64,000 nt of DNA from Chryseobacterium gleum (GTDB lineage Bacteria > Bacteroidota > Bacteroidia > Flavobacteriales > Flavobacteriaceae): positions 62,001-126,000 of the forward strand of contig CAMCVI010000006.1 of assembly GCA_945881885.1 (NCBI GenBank), read 5' to 3'. Numbering within the stretch: position 1 is the first letter of the stretch; each line of letters opens with the position of its first letter. Positions 1 to 8,275 of the stretch are shown here, piece after piece. The notes beneath the pieces are model-generated. The model made no database searches. It had not been told where the DNA came from and saw nothing but the letters and a program-made list of their open reading frames with translations. A program made the position numbers and the translations under genes.

Positions 1-507
1 AATATTGGTTCGTCTATTTTTGAAGGCACACTTTTAGGAAAAGTATTAGGAATTACCACCAAAATTATAAATCCTGAAAATTTATTAAATACATTTACAG
101 GTAAAGAAAAATTATTTGAAGTCAATTATTTTGACGATAAAACCCAAGCTATTATCAATAAAACAGAAGTGCCTTTAGGGATTTTTGTTGATAAAGAGCT
201 AACCCAAACTGATAATATTTCTGTGATTTTGTTTAATAATGAAGATCAATTTTTATTGGATTACGTAAAATTATTAAAGAAGAATTCTCAAGCCAAGATA
301 TCAATTTTTGATACGTATGACATCGTAAATGAGAAAAATAAAATTACTCATAAAAATGTGAAAGTGATTCATTCTTCAAAATTAGAAAAAGATTTCTTAA
401 AAGAACAAGATTTATTAATCATGAGTATTGATAGTTGGAAAAAACTAATTGATACAAGAAGTGTTTGGTTAAATAATACGCCATCACTTTTAATTATAAA
501 ACCATAA
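1..507 (+). CDS. C-terminal part of a probable cation/proton antiporter (5' end outside window)
   Basis: The reading frame is open from base 1, so the gene begins before the window and only about 168 C-terminal residues are visible. They form a soluble alpha/beta region without membrane segments, starting with a small-residue motif (GSSIFEGTLLGKVLG) that resembles the nucleotide-loop region of universal-stress-like domains. Such domains follow the membrane part of many Bacteroidetes CPA2-type sodium/proton antiporters, and the antiporter call is inferred from that. The stop is one base before the next start, so the two genes are probably co-transcribed. Without the membrane half the identity stays uncertain. 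Confidence 0.45.
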   Translation, partial: NIGSSIFEGTLLGKVLGITTKIINPENLLNTFTGKEKLFEVNYFDDKTQAIINKTEVPLGIFVDKELTQTDNISVILFNNEDQFLLDYVKLLKKNSQAKISIFDTYDIVNEKNKITHKNVKVIHSSKLEKDFLKEQDLLIMSIDSWKKLIDTRSVWLNNTPSLLIIKP

Positions 508-508
508 T

Positions 509-1336
509 ATGTTACAAATAGGTGTGTACCACACATTAAAGATAGATAGAGAAACAAAAGTAGGTTTGTTTTTAGTAAATGAAACCGACGATGTTTTATT
601 ACCAAATAAATATGTTCCAAATGATTTTACAATAGGCGATGACTTAACGGTTTTTGTATATTTAGATCACGAAGAACGTCCAGTGGCAACGACTCTAAAA
701 CCATTAATTACATTAAACTCGTTTGCCGTTTTAAAAGTAAATTACATCAATACATTTGGTGCTTTTTTAAATTGGGGAATGGAAAAAGATTTGTTTGTCC
801 CGTTTAAAGAACAAGCCCGCCCAATGGAAAAAGACAAGCGTTATATTGTAACGATGTATTTAGACAAACAAACGGGTAGGTTAGCGGCATCAAGTAAAAT
901 CAACCAGTTTTTAGACAAAGAACCTTTCGATATTGAAGTCGGACAAGAAGTTGATTTAATGGTTTCTCATATTACAGAAATCGGAATCAACGTAATTATT
1001 AACGGAAAATTTAGAGGATTAGCCTATCAAAATGAAGTTTTTGAAACCGTTTCTCCAGGATATAAAACAAAAGGTTATATAAAAACCATTCGCACTGACG
1101 GAAAAATTGATGTTTCTTTCCAAAAACAAGGTTTTGAAGCCATTGACGATTCTTCGCAACAAGTTTTAGAAGCGTTAAAACAAAACGATGGTGTTTTACG
1201 ATTGAATGACAACAGTCATCCAGAAGAAATTAAATCGGTTTTAAAAATGAGTAAAAAAACATTTAAAAAAGCCATCGGAAGTTTATACAAACAAAAATTG
1301 ATTGATATTAATAACGAAGGTATTCAGTTGGTTTAA
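509..1336 (+). CDS. CvfB-like S1 RNA-binding protein
   Basis: 275 residues. The protein has the layout of CvfB/YitL: S1-type OB folds along the first ~220 residues (for example the block around residues 75-130 containing GAFLNWGMEKDLFVP) and a C-terminal winged helix (about 228-275, with SKKTFKKAIGSLYKQKLI). Members bind RNA, and the family is linked to virulence-factor expression in staphylococci; the role in Bacteroidetes is not known to me. It starts one base after the preceding stop. A strong bidirectional terminator follows at 1440-1479. Such proteins are sometimes auto-annotated as GntR regulators because of the winged helix. Confidence 0.85.
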   Translation: MLQIGVYHTLKIDRETKVGLFLVNETDDVLLPNKYVPNDFTIGDDLTVFVYLDHEERPVATTLKPLITLNSFAVLKVNYINTFGAFLNWGMEKDLFVPFKEQARPMEKDKRYIVTMYLDKQTGRLAASSKINQFLDKEPFDIEVGQEVDLMVSHITEIGINVIINGKFRGLAYQNEVFETVSPGYKTKGYIKTIRTDGKIDVSFQKQGFEAIDDSSQQVLEALKQNDGVLRLNDNSHPEEIKSVLKMSKKTFKKAIGSLYKQKLIDINNEGIQLV

Positions 1337-1342
1337 CTTTGC

Positions 1343-1414
1343 TTTGTCATTCTGAACTTGTTTCAGAATCTTAATTATCCAGATGAGAATCTGAAACAAG
1401 TTCAGATTGACAAA
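1343..1414. repeat. Long intergenic inverted repeat, copy 1
   Basis: Arms 1343-1370 and 1387-1414 are complementary at 26 of 28 positions, with a 16-base loop. The arms carry the core CTGAAACAAGTTCAGA. The same core recurs at 17393-17455 and in degenerate form at 5971-6053, so this is a dispersed REP-like element. It lies between a stop codon and a separate terminator. Confidence 0.85.
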
Positions 1415-1439
1415 TATTTTTTATAATTTAGTCCAATAA

Positions 1440-1479
1440 AAACAAACGCAAATTCAAATGAATCTGCGTTTGTTTTTCT
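1440..1479. terminator. Bidirectional rho-independent terminator
   Basis: Stem ACAAACGCA / TGCGTTTGT, extended by ATTC/GAAT, with A and T runs on both sides. It sits between the convergent CvfB-like gene and pyrE and can serve both. Confidence 0.8.
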
Positions 1480-1518
1480 AATTATCTAATTTGTCTAAAA
1501 ATCTAAAATTCTAAAAAT

Positions 1519-2160
1519 CTATTTTCCCCATTCACTAGGATTACTATTCCAAGATTGTAGCGTTTCTAATTCTTCTTCCGAAATATATTTTTTCTCAACG
1601 GCTTTTTCAATTAAGTTTTCGTAATTACTTAGTGTATATACGTCTAATTTTGCTTCCGCGATTTTCTCTTCAGAAATAGGAAATCCGTATGTAAATATTG
1701 CGGCCATTCCTTTTACATTAGCGCCTTCATTGCGTAAAGCTTCAACCGCCATCAAACTACTGCCACCAGTTGAAATTAAATCTTCAACTACAATTACGGT
1801 CTGACCTTTTTGCAAAAAACCTTCTACCTGATTTTGTCTGCCATGCTTTTTTGCTTCTGGTCTTACATAAACAAAAGGCAATCCCATGGCTTCTGCTACT
1901 AGAATTCCAATCCCAATTGCACCGGTTGCTACACCTGCAATGACATCAGGACGACCAAATTTTGCTTCAATTTGCTTTACAAATTCATCTCTAATATAGT
2001 TTCTAACCGCTGGAAACGAAAGAATTACGCGGTTATCACAATAAATTGGACTTTTCCAGCCAGAAGCCCATGTAAAATGATTTTTTGTTTCTAATTTAAT
2101 TGCGTTTATTTGTAAAAGCAATTCGGCTGTTTGTTGTGCTGTGTAGTTATTAAATATCAT
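1519..2160 (-). CDS. pyrE: Orotate phosphoribosyltransferase
   Basis: Transfers phosphoribose from PRPP to orotate, giving OMP, the fifth step of pyrimidine synthesis. 213 residues from the chosen ATG. The PRPP-binding motif VVEDLISTGGS is at about 124-134, and KKHGRQN, the flexible catalytic loop, is at 104-110. The frame extends 26 codons upstream, but that extension is not conserved-looking and would overlap the divergent NUDIX gene and pyrE's own promoter. The ATG at 2160 is four bases from the end of a TACATTTG promoter box at 2165-2172, so the mRNA is probably leaderless. Related pathway genes pyrR and pyrB are at 45-46 kb. Confidence 0.95.
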   Translation of the reverse strand: MIFNNYTAQQTAELLLQINAIKLETKNHFTWASGWKSPIYCDNRVILSFPAVRNYIRDEFVKQIEAKFGRPDVIAGVATGAIGIGILVAEAMGLPFVYVRPEAKKHGRQNQVEGFLQKGQTVIVVEDLISTGGSSLMAVEALRNEGANVKGMAAIFTYGFPISEEKIAEAKLDVYTLSNYENLIEKAVEKKYISEEELETLQSWNSNPSEWGK

Positions 2161-2164
2161 ATTG

Positions 2165-2172
2165 CAAATGTA
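2165..2172 (-). promoter_or_regulatory. Promoter -7 box of pyrE (TACATTTG)
   Basis: An exact TAnnTTTG match on the minus strand, four bases before the pyrE ATG. It overlaps the first codons of the divergent NUDIX gene. Confidence 0.7.
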
Positions 2173-2767
2173 TAAAGTTTTTGTAAACGAGAAACCACTT
2201 TTTTTAACAAATAAAATTGAAAAGGAAACAAATTTCAAAATTTATCTGTTAGAAACAGTAAATATTCCAAAAGTAATCTCCGAATTATTTTTGAATAAAA
2301 TACAAAGTGCCTACCTATATCACTCAGATGAAAAGTTAATTTTGAAGACTTTGAAATCTAAAATTCCTGTAGCTAAAGCTGGCGGTGGTTTAGTTTTTAA
2401 CGCTGATGGCGATGTTTTGTTCATTTTTAGAAACGGAAAATGGGATCTGCCAAAAGGCGGAATTGAAAAAGACGAAACTATAGAAAACGCAGCCATGCGT
2501 GAAGTAGAAGAGGAAACCGGCGTTTCAGGATTAAAAATTACAGAAAAATTACAAAAAACCTATCATGTATTTAAACGAAACGGAATTTTTAAATTGAAAA
2601 TTACCTATTGGTTTAAAATGCAAACCAATTTTACAGGACCAACATGTCCACAAGAAAAAGAAGGTATTTCTAAAGCTGTTTGGTTGAAACCTTCAGATAT
2701 TGAAGCCGCTTTAGGTAATTCTTATGAAAATATAAAATTGTTGTTTGAAAATGAAAAGGTGGTTTAA
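2168..2767 (+). CDS. NUDIX hydrolase
   Basis: 199 residues. The Nudix box (G-x5-E-x7-REVEEETG) lies at about 97-119, with the GGGLVF strand before it at 72-77. The family hydrolyses nucleoside diphosphates linked to another moiety; the substrate cannot be read from the sequence. The ~65-residue N-terminal extension resembles no domain I can name. The ATG at 2168 is preferred over an in-frame TTG at 2162. Only 7 bases separate it from pyrE on the other strand. It ends 8 bases from the convergent M14 gene. Confidence 0.9.
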   Translation: MYKVFVNEKPLFLTNKIEKETNFKIYLLETVNIPKVISELFLNKIQSAYLYHSDEKLILKTLKSKIPVAKAGGGLVFNADGDVLFIFRNGKWDLPKGGIEKDETIENAAMREVEEETGVSGLKITEKLQKTYHVFKRNGIFKLKITYWFKMQTNFTGPTCPQEKEGISKAVWLKPSDIEAALGNSYENIKLLFENEKVV

Positions 2768-2775
2768 ATAGTTTC

Positions 2776-4488
2776 CTATTCCAAAACCCTATAAACAGGA
2801 TACATCATAAACTCTTTTTCAAAGTATTTTGAATGTTTGTACACCCAATTCAATTGATCTCCACCATTATCAGCGAAAGCTATATCAGTTTGTTTTTTAG
2901 TTTCGAATTCTTGTTTTAAAGTTGGGTTTTCATCTAAAATTTGTTTGGCTAAATCTTCAAAAACATAACTAGAATAGCCTTCTTTTTGTTGCAAAATCGT
3001 ATCGAAGAAATTCCAATTAAAATACGAATCAACGGCTTCTGGTTCTAAGGTTTCTAATAAATATTTCACACCTAATTGATTCGTTGAAATTTTATAGTCG
3101 CCAGCTCTAAATTCCATTTTCTCTATATTTTTTGTTACGGTAGTATTATAATGTCCGTAATGCCCTTCATAGGGATTTTTACCTGTTTGATAAGTGGCAA
3201 TTTTATAGATTTCTACCTCAATAGTTTCATTTTGAGAAATTTGTGTCATTTCTATGTTGTTCAATTTCAGTAATTCTATAATTTGCCACTGACTTTGTGG
3301 AACAACATAATACTTCGGAATAGCAACGAATTTTGTTGGTTTATAATTTCCATAAAACGGTATTTTCTTAGTAAAAGGTTTACTTTTATCATAAAATAAT
3401 CTGTCTTTTCCAGAGATTTCACTAGGTTTGTAGCCACCTTCATAACCTTTAAAATCCATGAAAGAAACCTTTGTAGAATCGATTGCCCAACTTAATGGAT
3501 ATTGTTTTCCAACTTTAAAATCTTCCAAATTATCTTTTCTAAGTTGTTTAATTTTTTCCCAATTCGTATCGGTATAATTAATGGCTGTAACCATAAATTC
3601 ATACGTTGTTTGCACGCGGTCTTTATAAGGTTTCAACATATGTGTTTCTGGCACAAAACCCAATGTGTTAAATAATGTAGTGTAACCAGTAGCATATCTT
3701 GGCGTATCAGTAAATTGTTCGTAACCTAAATCGGGTTTTGCACCGTGAATATTCACGTACGGAATCACATCAATTTTCTTTTTCTGCATGTCTTTAACCA
3801 TTTCTGGATACATTTCATTTTTGAAAAAGTTTCCCAATTTTTCACCTAAACGTTCGTGTTGTGTGGCAATACAAGTAAAAGTATATTGATAATCAGCGCC
3901 ATTTGAAACATGATTGTCTAAAAAAACATCCGGATTTACTGTATGAAAAATTGCTTGAAAACTCCTAGAATTTCGAGTATCCGATTTTATAAAATCTCTA
4001 TTTAAATCGTAATTTCTACCATTTCCTCTAAATCCGTATGCTTCAGGTCCGTTTTGATTGGCTCGTGAAAACGAATTTCTATTCAACATGCCATCAATAT
4101 TATACACTGGAATAGCCACAACCATCGTGTTTTTTGGTGCTTTTATTTTTGCATTGGCCAAATCTCGCATTAACATCATTGTTGCGTCAATTCCGTCTGG
4201 TTCGCCAGGGTGAATTCCGTTATTGATTAATAAAACGGCTTTGTTTTGGTTGAAACTAAAATTTTTATTTTCAGAAAAAATTATAATATGTAAAGGTTTT
4301 CCACTATCTGTTAAACCCATGGTTTTCATATCAATTTTGTCTGATTTAGCAGCTAACGATTGATAAAAAGAAATACAATCTTCATAGGTAGTTGATTGGT
4401 TTTTGTTTCCTTTTTCAAAAGGGGTTAACAAGTTATTTTGAGCATTTACTGATAAGGAAGTAAATATAAATAATAGAATAAATCGCAT
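2776..4488 (-). CDS. Secreted M14 family zinc carboxypeptidase
   Basis: 570 residues with a short signal peptide (MRFILLFIFTSLSVNAQ). The zinc motif is HPGEPDG (His ~93, Glu ~96), followed by the M14 signature DLNRDF and a third-ligand region DNHVSNGADY; VPETHM contains a candidate catalytic Glu. The protein probably trims peptides in the periplasm or outside the cell. A TTG seven codons upstream (4509) is in frame, but the promoter box TACTTTTG at 4507-4514 covers it, so the ATG at 4488 is the likely start. The ~250 C-terminal residues have no domain I recognise. Confidence 0.88.
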   Translation of the reverse strand: MRFILLFIFTSLSVNAQNNLLTPFEKGNKNQSTTYEDCISFYQSLAAKSDKIDMKTMGLTDSGKPLHIIIFSENKNFSFNQNKAVLLINNGIHPGEPDGIDATMMLMRDLANAKIKAPKNTMVVAIPVYNIDGMLNRNSFSRANQNGPEAYGFRGNGRNYDLNRDFIKSDTRNSRSFQAIFHTVNPDVFLDNHVSNGADYQYTFTCIATQHERLGEKLGNFFKNEMYPEMVKDMQKKKIDVIPYVNIHGAKPDLGYEQFTDTPRYATGYTTLFNTLGFVPETHMLKPYKDRVQTTYEFMVTAINYTDTNWEKIKQLRKDNLEDFKVGKQYPLSWAIDSTKVSFMDFKGYEGGYKPSEISGKDRLFYDKSKPFTKKIPFYGNYKPTKFVAIPKYYVVPQSQWQIIELLKLNNIEMTQISQNETIEVEIYKIATYQTGKNPYEGHYGHYNTTVTKNIEKMEFRAGDYKISTNQLGVKYLLETLEPEAVDSYFNWNFFDTILQQKEGYSSYVFEDLAKQILDENPTLKQEFETKKQTDIAFADNGGDQLNWVYKHSKYFEKEFMMYPVYRVLE

Positions 4489-4506
4489 AATTGAATTTTT
4501 GAATTT

Positions 4507-4514
4507 CAAAAGTA
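4507..4514 (-). promoter_or_regulatory. Promoter -7 box of the M14 peptidase gene (TACTTTTG)
   Basis: An exact TAnnTTTG match 18 bases before the ATG at 4488. It overlaps the alternative TTG start, which argues against that start. Confidence 0.65.
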
Positions 4515-4579
4515 AGAATTATAAATGGCAATTTCAATAGTCCTTAGATCGTATAATTGAATATTGGCAAATTAAAAAC

Positions 4580-4587
4580 TACCTTTG
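4580..4587 (+). promoter_or_regulatory. Promoter of the DEAD-box helicase gene (TACCTTTG)
   Basis: TTG at 4557-4559, a 20-base spacer, then TACCTTTG: both Bacteroidetes elements at normal spacing. The box ends four bases before the ATG at 4592, so the transcript is probably leaderless. Confidence 0.75.
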
Positions 4588-4591
4588 CAAC

Positions 4592-5941
4592 ATGAATAAA
4601 AATTTACATTCCAACAATATACTTTTGAATTTAGGTATCGAAAGTTTAAATAAAATGCAGGTAGCTGCAGAAACTTCAATTTTAATTGATTCCGATGTGG
4701 TGCTGCTTTCCCCAACGGGTTCAGGTAAAACGTTGGGTTTTTTATTGCCAATTTTTCAACTTTTAGAAGAAGACAACAATAAAGTACAATGTATGATTAT
4801 TGTGCCTTCACGTGAATTAGGATTGCAAATTGAACAAGTTTGGAAGAAAATGGCAACTACTTTTAAAGTCAATATTTGTTATGGTGGTCATTCTATTGAA
4901 ACGGAAATTAAAAATCTGAGTAACCCGCCAGCACTTTTAATCGGTACCCCAGGAAGATTAGCTGACCATTTAGAAAGAGAAACTTTTGATCCAAAATACA
5001 TAAAAACCTTAGTTTTAGATGAATTTGATAAATCGTTGCAATTGGGATTTCATGAAGAAATGCGATTCATCATTGGAAAATTAACGAATTTAGAAAAACG
5101 TATTTTGGTTTCTGCAACTGATGGAGTAGAAGTTCCAAAATACACCCGAATTGAAAATCCGAATGTTTTAAATTATATTGATAAGAAAAAAACAGAAACA
5201 AATTTAGATTTTAAATTGGTGATTTCTAAAGAGAAAGATAAGGTTAACTCTTTATTTCATTTAATTTGTTCGTTGAAATCTCAGAATGCTATTATTTTCT
5301 GTAATCATCGGGAAGCAGTTGAAAGAATTAGCGATTATTTGAATGATAAAGGCATTTTCTCAGTATTTTATCATGGTGGATTAGAACAAGAAGAACGTGA
5401 AAGAGCTTTAATTCAGTTTAGAAATGGCAGTATTTCGTATTTAATTACAACCGATTTAGGTGCTCGTGGTTTGGATATTCCAGAAATGAAAAATGTAATT
5501 CATTATCATTTGCCTTCAAAAGCGGATGAGTTTACCCATAGAAATGGTCGTACCGCACGTATGATGGCTTCTGGAACAGCATACATTATCATTCACGAAA
5601 GTGAGAAAAAAATGGATTATATTGATTATGACATGAAGAAAATTGATGTTTCAAATTACAGTGTCATCCCAAAACCTCCAGAATTTAAAACCATTTACAT
5701 TAGTGGTGGTAAGAAAAATAAATTAAATAAAGTTGATATTTTAGGCTTCTTTTCTCAAAAAGGAAAGCTGGAAAAAGGCGATTTAGGTTTAATTGAAGTC
5801 AAAGATTTTGTATCGTTTGCGGCAGTAAAATATGCTAAAGTAGCGCCATTGCTTCAAAATATTAAGGATGAAAAAATGAAAGGGAAGAAATATAAAATTG
5901 AAGTTGCCCGAGACGTTGTTAAAAACGCTTTAGAAGAATAA
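4592..5941 (+). CDS. DEAD-box RNA helicase with DbpA-type C-terminal domain
   Basis: 449 residues. Helicase motifs are in order: PTGSGKT (41-47), PSREL (71-75), TPGR, DEFD (142-145) in place of DEAD, SAT, TTDLGARGLDIP and HRNGRTAR. The last ~80 residues (from about 366, YISGGKKNKL to YKIEVA) match the DbpA RNA-binding domain, which in E. coli DbpA recognises hairpin 92 of 23S rRNA. The likely role is 50S ribosomal subunit assembly. The DEFD variant keeps the catalytic Asp-Glu pair. It is transcribed alone from a probable leaderless promoter. Confidence 0.9.
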   Translation: MNKNLHSNNILLNLGIESLNKMQVAAETSILIDSDVVLLSPTGSGKTLGFLLPIFQLLEEDNNKVQCMIIVPSRELGLQIEQVWKKMATTFKVNICYGGHSIETEIKNLSNPPALLIGTPGRLADHLERETFDPKYIKTLVLDEFDKSLQLGFHEEMRFIIGKLTNLEKRILVSATDGVEVPKYTRIENPNVLNYIDKKKTETNLDFKLVISKEKDKVNSLFHLICSLKSQNAIIFCNHREAVERISDYLNDKGIFSVFYHGGLEQEERERALIQFRNGSISYLITTDLGARGLDIPEMKNVIHYHLPSKADEFTHRNGRTARMMASGTAYIIIHESEKKMDYIDYDMKKIDVSNYSVIPKPPEFKTIYISGGKKNKLNKVDILGFFSQKGKLEKGDLGLIEVKDFVSFAAVKYAKVAPLLQNIKDEKMKGKKYKIEVARDVVKNALEE

Positions 5942-5970
5942 ATTAAGTAGGATGTCCTAAAAGTTTTATT

Positions 5971-6053
5971 GTTATCAAACTGAACTCGTTTCAGTTTCTT
6001 CAAATTTTTATTTACATTTATATATAGATTCCGAAATAAATTCGGAATCACAA
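5971..6053. repeat. Degenerate copy of the intergenic inverted repeat
   Basis: The left part (around 5975-5998, CTGAACTCGTTTCAGTTTC) resembles one arm of the 1343-1414 element. The right part holds a perfect 9-base inverted repeat, GATTCCGAA-5-TTCGGAATC (6027-6049), followed by ACAAA like the other copies. It lies between the convergent helicase and coaD genes. Confidence 0.55.
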
Positions 6054-6087
6054 AATCAGTTATTTTAAGTAATGACCTTTTTATAAT

Positions 6088-6546
6088 TTATATTTTACAA
6101 ACAACTGAATCTGGCACAAACGGGGAAGCATCGCCGCCATTTCTTATTACATCACGCACAATACTTGACGAAATATAAGATGTTTTTGCGGCTGTTAATA
6201 AAAACACCGTTTCAATTTTAGATAAACGTCTGTTGGTATGTGCGATGGCTTTTTCAAATTCAAAATCGGCAGGGTTACGTAAACCACGTAATATAAATTG
6301 GGCTTTTTCTTCTTTACACAAATCGATTGTTAAACCAGAATAAGTGATGACTTTTACTTTTGGCTCGTCTTTAAAAGCGGCTTCGATAAAACGTTTTCTG
6401 TCTTCTAAAGAAAACATATACTTTTTATCAGCATTAATACCAATGGCAACAATTACTTCATCAAATAAAGAAATACCACGTTTTATTATATCATAATGTC
6501 CATTTGTAATTGGGTCAAAAGAACCTGGGAAAATTGCTTTTTTCAT
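6088..6546 (-). CDS. coaD: Phosphopantetheine adenylyltransferase
   Basis: Adenylates 4'-phosphopantetheine to dephospho-CoA, the fourth step of CoA synthesis. 152 residues, normal family length. The nucleotidyltransferase motif GSFDPITNGH is at 8-17 and ISSSIVR at 125-131. It lies 42 bases downstream of ddl on the same strand and is probably co-transcribed with it. Confidence 0.96.
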   Translation of the reverse strand: MKKAIFPGSFDPITNGHYDIIKRGISLFDEVIVAIGINADKKYMFSLEDRKRFIEAAFKDEPKVKVITYSGLTIDLCKEEKAQFILRGLRNPADFEFEKAIAHTNRRLSKIETVFLLTAAKTSYISSSIVRDVIRNGGDASPFVPDSVVCKI

Positions 6547-6588
6547 ATTAAATATTTTTAAATATTTGATTCAATTCGAATATTTTGT

Positions 6589-7575
6589 TTATTTCTTCCA
6601 AATTGGTTTTCTTTCCAAAGCCAATTTAATTTCGTTTTCCAATAAATCTGAGAAATTCAAATTAGCGTAAGCGGCTTGCTGTGGAAATATACTTTGTGGA
6701 CTCAATCCTGGATTGGTATTGATTTCGATAAAATGCGGAATGTCGTTCATTACAATAAAATCGATTCGAGAAAAACCTTGCATTCCTAGAGCTTCGTATA
6801 TTTTTGCTGCAGATTTTTCTACTAATTCCGAAACTTCTTTAGTAAGTCGGGCAGGAGTAATTTCTTCAGATTTGCCTAAATATTTGGCTTCATAATCGAA
6901 AAAATCATTTCCTGAAACGATTTCTGTAATCCCTAAAACTCTTGTATTTCCGTTTAATTTCATCACACCAACCGAAATTTCAACGCCTTTTAATTGTGAT
7001 TCAATTAAAATGTCCTTGTCTTCCGCAAATGCAAACGCTAACGCTTTATCAAATTCAGATAGCTCTTTAACCATTGAAATTCCTAGACTACTACCAGATT
7101 GATTGGGTTTTACAAAAAATGGAAATCCTAATGTTTTAGCAATTTTTTCACCATCAATTTCTTGTCCTTTAGTAACATAAACTGAATTGGCTTTTGGAAT
7201 ATCAAATTTTCCTAAAACAGAAAGCGTATCTCTTTTACTAAACGTTAATGCGCTTTGATAGAATCCGCAACCCGTATAAGGTAAATCAATCAATTCCCAA
7301 TAAGATTGTAAATGACCATCTTCTCCTGGAGTACCGTGAACGGTATTCACAGCCATATCAAATTTCACAGAATTTCCGTTATGTTCAAATGAAAAATCGG
7401 CACGGTTAATTGGAAGTTTTTGGTCTTCAATTTTCACATACCAACCTTCATTTAAGATATGAACTTCAAAAACTTGGTATTTATCTTTGTTTAATTCGTT
7501 TAAAATAAGTTGTCCGCTTCGTAAAGAAATTACAGATTCATCTGAATATCCGCCCATTACAACTGCTATGTTCAT
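6589..7575 (-). CDS. ddl: D-alanine--D-alanine ligase
   Basis: Makes the D-Ala-D-Ala dipeptide for peptidoglycan. 328 residues. The N-terminal VVMGGYSDESVISL block, the ATP-grasp core with FVKPNQSGSSLGI and the metal-binding EINTNPGLS near the C terminus are all present. It probably shares a transcript with coaD; the promoter box TAATTTTG is 26 bases upstream. The divergent neighbour encodes a PASTA protein; PASTA domains are known to bind peptidoglycan-like ligands. Confidence 0.96.
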   Translation of the reverse strand: MNIAVVMGGYSDESVISLRSGQLILNELNKDKYQVFEVHILNEGWYVKIEDQKLPINRADFSFEHNGNSVKFDMAVNTVHGTPGEDGHLQSYWELIDLPYTGCGFYQSALTFSKRDTLSVLGKFDIPKANSVYVTKGQEIDGEKIAKTLGFPFFVKPNQSGSSLGISMVKELSEFDKALAFAFAEDKDILIESQLKGVEISVGVMKLNGNTRVLGITEIVSGNDFFDYEAKYLGKSEEITPARLTKEVSELVEKSAAKIYEALGMQGFSRIDFIVMNDIPHFIEINTNPGLSPQSIFPQQAAYANLNFSDLLENEIKLALERKPIWKK

Positions 7576-7601
7576 AAAAAAATATTTGTTTCGGTTTTAT
7601 A

Positions 7602-7609
7602 CAAAATTA
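7602..7609 (-). promoter_or_regulatory. Promoter -7 box of ddl-coaD (TAATTTTG)
   Basis: An exact TAnnTTTG match on the minus strand, 26 bases before the ddl ATG. It is back to back with the PASTA promoter 22 bases away. Confidence 0.65.
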
Positions 7610-7631
7610 TCATAAAATGTTTTACTTTTAT

Positions 7632-7639
7632 TATATTTG
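7632..7639 (+). promoter_or_regulatory. Promoter -7 box of the PASTA-RluD operon (TATATTTG)
   Basis: An exact consensus box 15 bases before the ATG at 7655. It covers an in-frame upstream TTG, which supports the ATG as the start. Confidence 0.7.
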
Positions 7640-7654
7640 CTAAAATATATTTCA

Positions 7655-8275
7655 ATGAGTTTAAGAAAGTTTTTAACGAGTGCCGCATTTTTCAAAAATT
7701 TATTTTTTGCGTTAGTGATTGTTATCCTATTTTTAGTAGCGTTTGTGAAGTTTTTAGATTTCAGCACCAATCACGGCGAAGAAATTACGGTTGACAATTT
7801 ATCTAAAATGAAATTAGAAATTGCGGAAGAAAAACTAGATGAGAAAGGTTTAGAAGTTTTCCTACTAGATACTGTTGAATTTCGTCCTGAATTTCCACCT
7901 TATACCATTGTAGAACAAGATCCAATTGCCGGTTCTAAAGTCAAAGATGGCCGAAAAATATATGTAAAACTAAATGCAGGCGGTTTTGCAATGGTTACTT
8001 TTCCAGATTTAAAAAACAAAACATTTCGTCAAGCTACAAACGCTTTAAGAGCTTTAGGTTTGGTAGAAGGCGAACTAAAATACGTTCCAGATTTAGCTAA
8101 AGATATTGTTTTGGAAGTTTCTTATAAAGGAAAACAACTAAAAGTTGGAGATAAGCTAATGAAGAACTCTAAAATTGATTTTGTTTTAGGTGATGGAAAA
8201 GACATGTTTACAGATGAAGACTTGGACTCAATTCAAAATGGTGAACAAAATATAGAAATTGATACTACAAAATAA
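7655..8275 (+). CDS. PASTA domain membrane protein
   Basis: 206 residues: a short cytoplasmic start, one membrane segment (about 14-37, ALVIVILFLVAFVKFL), then extracytoplasmic PASTA repeats. These include TVDNLSKMKLEIAEEKLDEKG with its partner TIVEQDPIAGSKVKDGR, and TFPDLKNKTFRQATNALRALG. There is no kinase domain, so it is not a Stk/PknB protein; a peptidoglycan-sensing role is inferred only from the domain. Its stop overlaps the next start (TAATG), so it is translationally coupled to the RluD-like gene, a usual pairing in Bacteroidetes. Confidence 0.88.
   Translation: MSLRKFLTSAAFFKNLFFALVIVILFLVAFVKFLDFSTNHGEEITVDNLSKMKLEIAEEKLDEKGLEVFLLDTVEFRPEFPPYTIVEQDPIAGSKVKDGRKIYVKLNAGGFAMVTFPDLKNKTFRQATNALRALGLVEGELKYVPDLAKDIVLEVSYKGKQLKVGDKLMKNSKIDFVLGDGKDMFTDEDLDSIQNGEQNIEIDTTK

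Noticed and set aside
4489..4509. TTG start adding seven residues to the secreted M14 peptidase
   Set aside because: The promoter box TACTTTTG covers the TTG, and the ATG gives a normal signal peptide.
5854..6051. 65-residue minus-strand open frame
   Set aside because: It overlaps the helicase 3' end and a repeat and has no family resemblance or promoter.
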